From Azorinus chamasolen (Eukaryota > Mollusca > Bivalvia > Cardiida > Solecurtidae), in assembly GCA_963576725.1 (NCBI GenBank), contig OY755241.1:75387701-75451700 (forward strand): a stretch of 64,000 nt of DNA, written 5' to 3'. The notes under the pieces were generated by a model that made no database searches, was not told where the DNA came from, and saw only the letters and a program-made list of their open reading frames with translations. Shown piece by piece: positions 56,418 to 64,000 of the stretch. A program made the position numbers and the translations under genes. Position 1 is the stretch's first letter; each line of letters begins with the position of its first letter.

Positions 56418-56592
56418 GTTAACCCTTTCCTTGTTCTAAGTTTAGTACAATTTTCAATACCTACTGAATATTCATCGACAAAAGGAAATATGGAAGGTGG
56501 AACATTGTAGACATTTTAGAAAGCAAATAAACAGATCTGGCAAATTCTATAAGCAAACAGAGTAGACCCTGATTAGACGGCTCCTCTAGGAA
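56418..56592 (-). mobile_element. TTAA MITE, family A, truncated at the hairpin apex
   Basis: TTAACCCTTTCCTTGTTCTA ... GACCCTGATTAGACGGCTCC, ending at CTCTAGGA. Confidence 0.7.
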
Positions 56593-56662
56593 TTGAAATC
56601 CATGTACCTTAACACTTATTTAACGCTAAACAGCACGGTCAGTAGATGGTTGTTTCTGTCGA

Positions 56663-58153
56663 ACAAGAGGGCCAGAATGGCCCTGACATCGCTCACCAGA
56701 CAATCAGTGGAGAAGATTTTCAAAGTTTTCACATATGTTTCTATTGAAAACTTAACACCCCAGGGGAGGTGCCAATTTTAACCCCGGGGACACAATTTAT
56801 ATAACTTTTGTAGAGGACCAGAACATGATGCTGAAAGAATGTAGTGAAAGAATGGATAGAGCATAGACCACGGAACTTGTATTAATTCTTTGGATGCTAG
56901 AGGCAGATTATCCCACCACTAATGACCTATGCAAACAGTTTGGATCCAGATCAGGGCCCACATAATGTGGGGCCTGATCTGATATCCAAATTGTTTGTAA
57001 ATGAGACTGAACTTCTGAAAAACTAAAAAGAACGTGTGTAGTGGGATTCTCCCACCACTAATGACCTATGCAAACAGTTTGGATCCAGATCAGGGCCAAT
57101 ATAATGTGGGGCCTGATCTGGTATCCAAACTGTTTGTCAATGAGTCTGAATTCTGAAAAACTTAGAAAGAAATTGTGTAGTACGGATAACTTATGAATAT
57201 GCTGCAGACAACCATTTAGCAGATGACAAAATTACCCAGCATGCAAAGAGTTAAGCTGAAATTCACAACAGATATGCTCTATATTGATATCTGGTAGCTT
57301 AATGAAGGGCATAGGTATGAAAAAAAAGCTTTAAGAGTGTTCTGCATATTAAGAACTATCCACAATTTTCTCAATCTTAAATGAGAGTGTGTTATTTGTC
57401 TAAACACAATTTCTACTCAACTGATCAGGCTAAGGGTGGTTATATAAGAAGGTCTGAGCTCTGCAGGCTGATATATTAAGGAGAAACCTTTAGGCTGTCG
57501 TTTCTGAAGTGAAGAAGACTGTACACACAGGGCAGGGCCAATTTTAACCCAAGAATTATGATACTTATAAAACCCATAAAGTTATGCTAAGTAAATCTAT
57601 ACACCAAATATCTAAGCTCTGGGACATGTAGTTTCTGACAAGAATACTTTTAAAGTTTTTCCTATGCATAACTAGTGATCCTATGGGCTGTTTAAGTAGT
57701 CAGCTTAAAAAAACTGGCAATCCATGGGGTGAGACCAATTTTTACCCTAGGGGCATAATTTATATAACTTTTGTAGAAGCCCTGAAGTTGAAGCTATGTG
57801 CCAAATATGAAATCTGAGGACCTTCTAGTTTTAGAGGAGATGATGTTCAAAGTTTTCACTATATGTTTCTATTGAAAACTGAAAACCCCTGGGGCAGGGC
57901 CAATTTTGACCCCAGGGGTATAATTTATATAACTTTTGTAGAGGACCAACAGATGATGCTATATGCCAAAGATGAAAGATGAGAACCCTGTAGATTCAGA
58001 GGAGAAGATTTTTAAAGGTTCAAATTGTTGACGACTGACGACGCACACCGCACGACGCACGACGGACGACGGACGACGCACGCCGACGGACGACGGACAT
58101 CAGGCAATCACAAAAGCTCACCCTGAGCACTTTGTGCTCTGGTGAGCTAAAAA
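56663..58153 (-). mobile_element. Pearl/HINE-like element, AGCTCACC family, with internal insertions
   Basis: Minus-strand 3' end: TGGTGAGCGATGTCA, hairpin GGGCCATTCTGGCCC, CTCTTGT. 5' end AGCTCACCAGAGCACAAAGT. Inside, 56927-57165 is a two-copy direct repeat of about 119 bp, each with the hairpin AACAGTTTGGATCCAGATCA. A GACGACGCAC-type simple repeat lies at 58027-58100. Confidence 0.7.
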
Positions 58154-58524
58154 ACTAGAAAATTGGACTGCTACTGAAACCAATGGAACAGCCTTCGCCA
58201 TCTGTCGTAAGATTCAAATTTTTACATACTGGACATAATCATTTGATGTACCTGTATGAGTTAACTCCCTTTGACCGTTACATTTGATTGACACCATTGA
58301 CTGGTATATTCATACATGTGATAACCTGCCAAGGCATGTCAGGTAGATTGAGGAAATTTGCCAGGTAGATTTTACCGACGCGACGAAACATAAGGAGGTG
58401 AAGAAAAGAAATTATGCAGGATATTTATGTTTATTATACTTTTTCTAATTATCACACATACCTTACCATAAATACTATTACATGCATACCATACCATTAT
58501 ATACCATACATTACATACACAACA

Positions 58525-58650
58525 TTCACACACTTAAACCTTTCCCTCATGAAAACGCTTTTCATGCCTTTGCTAACAGTAGACCCAGATCAGATGACTC
58601 CTACAGGAGCTGTCTGATCAGGATCTACTCAGTTTGCTTATGATATAATA
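58525..58650 (+). mobile_element. TTAA MITE fragment with core hairpin
   Basis: TTAAACCTTTCCCTCATGAA ... GACCCAGATCAGATGACTCC / GGAGCTGTCTGATCAGGATC. Confidence 0.6.
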
Positions 58651-58864
58651 TAGATATGACTCTCTGGCTTGGTAAAACAAACCCAATGTCCATTTGCAAA
58701 TATAACAATTAATCTATACTATTACAGATCATACATTACATACATAACATACACACATCAGAGTGAAACATGTGCAGGTGTAACTAGTTGAAATAGTAGT
58801 AGCCCAATATAATACAGTAAGAATCATAAGGTGAGATCTCATTTTCAATTATCTTTCTTGAAAT

Positions 58865-59079
58865 TAACCCTTTCTCTGTTCTGTTTATTTCAACTTTCAA
58901 TACCTACTGAATAATCATGGAAAAAAATGTAATATTGAAATATGGCAGGTGGAACATTCTTGTCATTTTAGAAATCTTTCAAATTCCACTAGCAAACAGT
59001 GCAGAACCTGATCAGGAGCAATCTGATTTGGGTCTACTCCGTTTGCAGAAAAACATTCCTAATATAGAGAAAGGGTTAA
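58865..59079 (-). mobile_element. TTAA MITE, family A, shortened hairpin
   Basis: TTAACCCTTTCTCTGTTCTG ... CAATACCTACTGAATAATCA ... AGAGAAAGGGTTAA. Confidence 0.75.
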
Positions 59080-59211
59080 GAAAAGTCACATCTTTAAACA
59101 AAATAGAATGTTTAGTAACCAATGATAATTTTGGCTGAATCAGTGTCACTTCTTATTTTGAACTATATGACTATACTTAGTATAGAGTCTTAATACACAC
59201 ACACACATACA

Positions 59212-59630
59212 TTATTTTTTTAAATAACTGGTGCATGCACCTTTTGCTGCACAAATGAGCTCTCTTGAAGCAGTGAAACTTGTGCAGGTATCACTGTTGT
59301 TTAGTTTTGTACTCAAAAGAGCATTGATAGTCTGTTTGCACAAGTTGCCTCGGCTGTCCTGTTGGATTTTCCTGAGGATTGAGAAAGTCCTTTCTGTATC
59401 AGCATTGGAATGTGGGAGGGCAAGGATTGCCTTGCTGAGGTCACACAGCAGGCCGAATCTAGGGGCACCAGAGAACACTTTCATTGAACTCAATTTGTCC
59501 CAAAACTCTGAAAACCCAAGATCACTTAGAAATTCCTCAGCTGGTGTTACAATATAATCTTGGGCCTCCTCTTCCAGTGCTTCTAATGTTTGTTGGTCCT
59601 GGCTCAGGAACCTGGATCCCAGCTGCTGAA
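59212..59630 (-). CDS. C-terminal exon of a hAT-transposase-derived protein
   Basis: The reading frame follows an acceptor (ttttatttatag) and ends in a stop at 59212. It encodes LGSRFLSQDQQTLEALEE, a hydrophobic stretch with FWDKLSSMKVF, then ILALPHSNADTERTFSILRK and LLSTKLNN. The LPHSNAD-ER-FS and NxLL-x-K segments are the hAT C-terminal dimerisation region of the type found in zinc-finger BED and SCAND3/DUF4371-like proteins. No DDE-region exon was found in 59.7-64 kb, so this is either a last exon whose partners lie beyond the window or an isolated fragment. It is intact over about 139 codons. Confidence 0.75.
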
Positions 59631-59958
59631 CTATAAATAAAATCAATAGCATTCAGTACTCAAAATGTTTCTTTGAATTATGATATTTTTGATACAATTT
59701 TTTCAGCCTATAGTTGTATAACAGGGGCACCAATATCCCATAGACACTTTCTAAATGAATTCATATTTGTTTTTTATTCGAAATAATTATCTCAGCTTCA
59801 GTTTTGATTTTCTTTCATTATTATAAGTCCTCCATCAGGCTCCCATTATTGGTTTTAGCTTTTAGACTGTAATGAATATATCTTATAGGTATATCCCTTT
59901 TAAGACTTTATCCAACTCCCTAATTTTGATAAGAGTTTTCATCTTCATATAGCATGTT

Positions 59959-60151
59959 TTAACCCTTTCCTATTTATAATCATGTTTTCACACATCTGCA
60001 AATAGAGTGGACCCAGATCAGACATCTCCTTATAGGAGCTGTCTAATCAGGGTCTGTTTGCTAATGGAATTTAAAAGATGTTTCTTCACTTTCTATTTTG
60101 TTATAATCTTGGGCCTCCTCTGGAATACATACAGAACAGGGAATGGGTTAA
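59959..60151 (+). mobile_element. TTAA MITE, family A, with a patch matching the hAT exon
   Basis: TTAA ends with hairpin GACCCAGATCAGACATCTCC. 60102-60121 (TATAATCTTGGGCCTCCTCT) is identical to 59553-59572 in the nearby hAT exon and replaces the normal family-A body. Confidence 0.7.
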
Positions 60152-60548
60152 CAAACTTATATTTAACAAGAGGGCCATTGGCCCTATATCGCTCACCTGA
60201 GTTACAGTAATACATGTATATTGACATGTTAATTTTTCAGTGGACAACATTTCTAGCAGATGAAATAAGCTTAGTGTACTGCTTTCACCCTTTAACTGCT
60301 GAATAAACTTGAACTGAATTCAGAACTAATACCAAGTGACTGGTTGACCAAGACCTAAACTGTTTACAACTTGTGCCATTTTTGCCTTAGCTCAAAATGC
60401 CTAAAACTGGTCTTTGAGAAATTCAAATGACTTCAATAAAGCTATGCAATTATACCTTGACCCAGGTATATAGGCAAATAGAGTGCTAGGCAGTACATAA
60501 TGCCAGTTTTTGTGTGAAATGACCAATAAGAATATCTTTAAAAATCGT

Positions 60549-60943
60549 TTAACCCTTTCCCTCATATAAAGCTGTTTTTATGCATTAGCAAACAGAGTAG
60601 ACTCAGATCAGACGACTCCTACGGAAGCTGTCTGATCTGGGTCTTCTCTGTTTCTTTTGACACAATATAGATCGGATTCTACAGTTTTTGTCAAAGCAAA
60701 AACTTCTCTTCAGAGAAATAATGTGTTTTACACATTAAAAATAAGAGTAGACTAGATCAGACGGCTGCTATAGAAGCTGTCTGATCAGGGTCTGCTCTTT
60801 TTACATTTGACAAGATATAGATTTGATTTTACAGTTTTTTTCAAAGCTAAAACTTCTATTTATGGCAATAACAATTTTTTTAAGCATTAGCAAACAAGAG
60901 TGGTCCCAGATCAATTTTTGTCAAAGCAAACAGGTTAAGGGTT
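60549..60943. mobile_element. TTAA MITE with three serial core-hairpin units
   Basis: TTAACCCTTTCCCTCATATA start; hairpins at 60590-60650 and 60745-60810 and a half unit at 60890; TTAAGGGTTAA end. The unit is about 150 bp. Confidence 0.6.
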
Positions 60944-61066
60944 AATAGGTGTTTAGAACTTTTTAATGTGTTGTCATCAAATTTTATGAAAAAAGTAATA
61001 TTTAAGATGCTTTTTGGGGCAGCAGACTTAATCCACAGTAGTAAGTTTAACACCTATCATTGTTAA

Positions 61067-61086
61067 GGGGGGGGGGGGGGGGGGGG
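61067..61086. repeat. Poly-G tract of 20
   Basis: An uninterrupted G run, likely G-quadruplex forming and prone to length error. Confidence 0.9.
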
Positions 61087-61443
61087 AATGCATTATCATG
61101 TTTTCTTAAGAATTACCATGACTTATATCAGTTGGGCCATTTCATAATCATGTTTTCACAGTTTTCTTAAACATTACCATGACTTACATCAGTTGGGTTT
61201 GGACCCAGATCAAAAGTCTAGATGGTGATCATTTTCCTTGATTGCCTGAATTGTTACTTTCCTATATCTCTCACATCTAATTTGAGAGACATTGGAAGAC
61301 ACCATTTAACATCACTCACACTACACACTGGGGTTAATGGGTCAAAATGCCTTTAATGTTTCGTCTGCAACAAAAAGTTATTGTCATCTGCTTCAATTCT
61401 TAAAATAAACTTACTTTCATTTTTTTGCAAAAATATGGTTAAG

Positions 61444-61515
61444 ATGACAAACAGTTTGGATCCTGATGAGACGCCGCAGTATGCGGCCTCTCATCTGGAT
61501 CCAAACTGTTTGCAT
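61444..61515. repeat. Stand-alone core hairpin (GGATCC type)
   Basis: AAACAGTTTGGATCCTGATG ... CATCTGGATCCAAACTGTTT around GCCGCAGTATGCGGC. Confidence 0.8.
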
Positions 61516-62987
61516 AGGTAATCACAGTTTCACCACTAGCATGCAAAGAGTTAAGAGTCAGCATTGACCTGGAGAGATTTTACTGCCAAGCAGCTGTAAC
61601 TTTGACCTGCTGCTGGTCTGCAGATCTGGAGTTGTTTATTTAACCCTTAATTTCTCTCATGTAAACTTGTTTTCATGCATCTGCAAACAGAGTAGACCCA
61701 GATAAGGTGGCTCCTATAGGATCAAGGTCTGTTATTTGCTAATGGAATTTGATAGATGTTTCTATGCCTTCTAAAACAGCTACACTGATTCACCTTCAAC
61801 ATTTTATTATAAATAGTTATAAATAGAATGATACTAGCACTCCAATGCAGTTATCTCCCTTTGTCCCTTATGGCTATGCTGATGGGACAAGGGAAATAAC
61901 TGTGAGGAAATTACCTTTTAAGTGTTACAGATTCTGATGTTAAGTAGCATAAAACCCCAGGGTGAGACCATTTATGGCCCAGGGGTCATTATTTGAACAC
62001 ACCTGGTAGTGGTATATTAGGTGATGCTTCATACCAAATATCTTAGCTCTAGATTATGTGGTTTCAGACAAAAAGATTTTTAAAGGGTTCCCTATATAAG
62101 TCTATGTAAAAACTACAAGCCCCAGGGCAGGGCCATTTTTGGCCCGGGGGTCATCATTTTAACAAACTTGGTAAAGGACCATTAGATGATGCTATATACC
62201 AAATATCAAAGCTCTAGAAATTGTGGTTTCAGAGAAGAAGATTTTTAAAGATTTAAAAAAAAACACCTGTAAAAGTAGTGGGGCGGGGCCATTTTTTGCC
62301 CGGGGGTCATGATTTTAACAAAACTGATAGAGGACATCCTAAGGTACATTTCTGTGAAATTTGGTTGAAATCCTCCCAGTGGTTTAGGAGAAGAAGTCAT
62401 TTGAAATAAAAGTGAACGGACAGACGGACGGACAGACGGACAGACGGACAGACGGACGACGGACGACAGGCGGTCACAATAGCTCACCTTGAGCCTTTGG
62501 CTCAGGTGAGCTAAAAAGCCATAGGAGATTACTAATTATAGTTTACCGTGAAAGGGGGTGACCTTGGTCTTTGTTTCTGGGTTTATGTATGCCATGGCTT
62601 TGAGGGAAGGCTCATTAAAGGGAAACTTTGAGACCATGACTTTTACTATAGTAATGTAGAAATTTCTCACTGAACTGAAAATGGAAAATGAAACTAAATG
62701 AGGTAAAGACACATATATTTGACACATTGTTATACAATCAATTTATAATTACATTCTTCTATTGGTTTAGGTTTTTTGTTAATTTCCTCATCAGTGAAGC
62801 ATTTTCACATACACATTAGGTTGTGAATTGGGATATGCAGTTTAACATGATATGTTGTTAAACAATGCAATTTCAAAATGTTTCAAACACTTTACTTCAT
62901 GAATATTCATCTTAGAATTAATGACATCATGAATACTGGTTGGTTTATTCTTATAATGGCACTTGAACACAGGAAATTTAATATAAA

Positions 62988-63968
62988 ACAAGAGATGTCA
63001 CAGTCACGTGACAAATGCCCCCAAAAATTGTACCATGTGACCTTGACATTTGAACCATGGACCAGGGAGTTGACACATCGTCTTTGTAAGGTGAACATTT
63101 GTGCCAGGTTCCTTTGAAATCCATTCACAGATAAACAAGTAATTGTACCCTGTGACCTTGACCTTTGACATATTGACCAGGGAGCTGAACACGACACATC
63201 GTCTTTGGCTGGTGAACATCCGTGCCAAGTTATATTGAAATCCATTGAAAGATAAAAATGTTACAGACCGGACACGAAATTTGTGACAAAGTAATTGTAC
63301 CCTGTGACCTTGACCTTTGACCTATGGACCAGGGAGTTGAACGCGACACATCGCCTTTGTGTGGTGAACATTTGTGCCAAGTTATATTGAAATCCATTGA
63401 TAGATAAAGAAGTTACAGACCGGACACGGAATTTGTTACGAAGTTATTTTACCCTGTGACCTTGACCTTTGACCTATGGACCTGGGACTTGAACGCGACA
63501 CATCGCCTTTGTGTGGTGAACATTTGTGCCAAGTTATATTGAAATCCATTGATAGATAAAGAAGTTACAGGCCGGACACGAAATTTGTGACGAAGTTATT
63601 TTACCCTGTGACCTTGACCTTTGACCCATGGGCCTGGGAATTGAACGTGACACATCGTCTTTGTGTGGTGAACATTTGTGGCAAGTTATATTGAAATCCA
63701 TTGATAGATAAAGAAGTTACAGGCCGGACACGAAATTTGTGACAAAGTAATTGTACCCTGTGACCTTGACCTTTGACCTATGGACCTGGGAGTTAAACGC
63801 GACACATCGTCTTTGTGTGGTGAACATTTGTGCCAAGTTATATTGAAATCCATTGATAGATGAAGAAGTTACAGACCGGATACGAATTTGGGATGGATGG
63901 AAGGACAGACGGACAGACGGAAAGACGGACAATGCGATTACTATATGCCCGCCTTTGGGGGCATAAAA
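62988..63968 (-). mobile_element. Pearl/HINE-like element, TATGCCCCC family, full length
   Basis: Minus strand: 5' TTTTTATGCCCCCAAAGGCG; about five copies of a 152-bp unit (ACCCTGTGACCTTGACCTTT, GGTGAACATTTGTGCCAAGT); subterminal GGGGGCATTTG; hairpin TCACGTGACTGTGA; CTCTTGT. It sits inside a family-E-like MITE fragment (62885-62985). Confidence 0.75.
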
Positions 63969-64000
63969 ATTGACAATGGCAGGCACTGCATAATCATAGT

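Larger units (their letters stand above)
60166..62517 (-). mobile_element. Pearl/HINE-like element, AGCTCACC family, with nested MITEs
   Basis: Minus-strand 3' end: CAGGTGAGCGATATA, hairpin GGGCCAATGGCCC, CTCTTGT. 5' end TTTTTAGCTCACCTGAGCCA. MITE sequences at 60549-60943 and 61640-61830 lie inside. Treating the two ends as one element is an inference. Confidence 0.55.

Overview
This is repeat-rich, intron-rich animal nuclear DNA, most likely from a bivalve mollusc. The evidence is AT-rich non-coding sequence, GT-AG introns, tRNA-derived SINEs of bivalve V-SINE type, many 'ggccataactctgaaac...' pearl/Helentron-type elements familiar from bivalve genomes, and dozens of short TTAA-flanked MITEs. 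No bacterial, organellar or viral gene, CRISPR array, rRNA gene or bona fide tRNA gene was seen. All motif and family calls were made by eye.

Genes. (1) A minus-strand gene runs from about 41.1 kb down to 17.3 kb. Seven exons (41124-40308, 28576-28357, 26984-26481, 24034-23716, 20710-20655, 18648-18565, 17488-17279) join with matching splice phases. They encode an S/P-rich N-terminal part, a TDP-43-N-terminal-like domain, an unrecognised helical segment, an S/Q/T-rich linker, a ubiquitin-interacting motif and the start of a HECT ubiquitin-ligase domain. Both ends of the gene are missing from what I can see. Each of the four long exons carries one net +1 frame disruption, so it is a decaying copy or the assembly has indel errors. 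(2) Inside its 11.7 kb intron, on the same strand, lies a nearly intact hAT-transposase-derived gene of ZNF862/C17orf113 type (32819-30758) with one in-frame TGA. (3) A lone C-terminal exon of another hAT-derived gene lies at 59630-59212, minus strand. (4) A plus-strand five-exon gene of unknown function (44642-47736) sits inside a 5.08 kb transposon.

Mobile elements make up most of the rest. (a) Several families of TTAA-flanked, CCCTTT-ended MITEs (piggyBac-like) share a central hairpin. (b) At least eight pearl/HINE-like elements end (minus strand) in a family-specific hairpin followed by CTCTTGT. (c) A 5.08 kb element has a perfect 77-bp TIR. (d) A 3.92 kb element with a TTA duplication resembles PIF/Harbinger. 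(e) Small pogo-like and hAT-like MITEs, SINEs, long palindromes and several minisatellites (44-bp unit at 5.17-6.27 kb, 32-bp unit at 50.7 kb) are also present. Many are nested, so empty target sites can be read from sister copies.

Layout: 0-9.5 kb MITEs and minisatellites; 9.8-14.3 kb largely unique DNA with a CRE/YY1 motif cluster; 14.4-17.2 kb repeats; 17.3-41.1 kb the HECT gene with its intronic repeats; 41-44 kb mostly unique; 44.3-49.4 kb the 5.08 kb transposon; 50.2-54.9 kb MITEs and the 3.92 kb transposon; 55-64 kb MITEs, pearl-like elements and the hAT exon.
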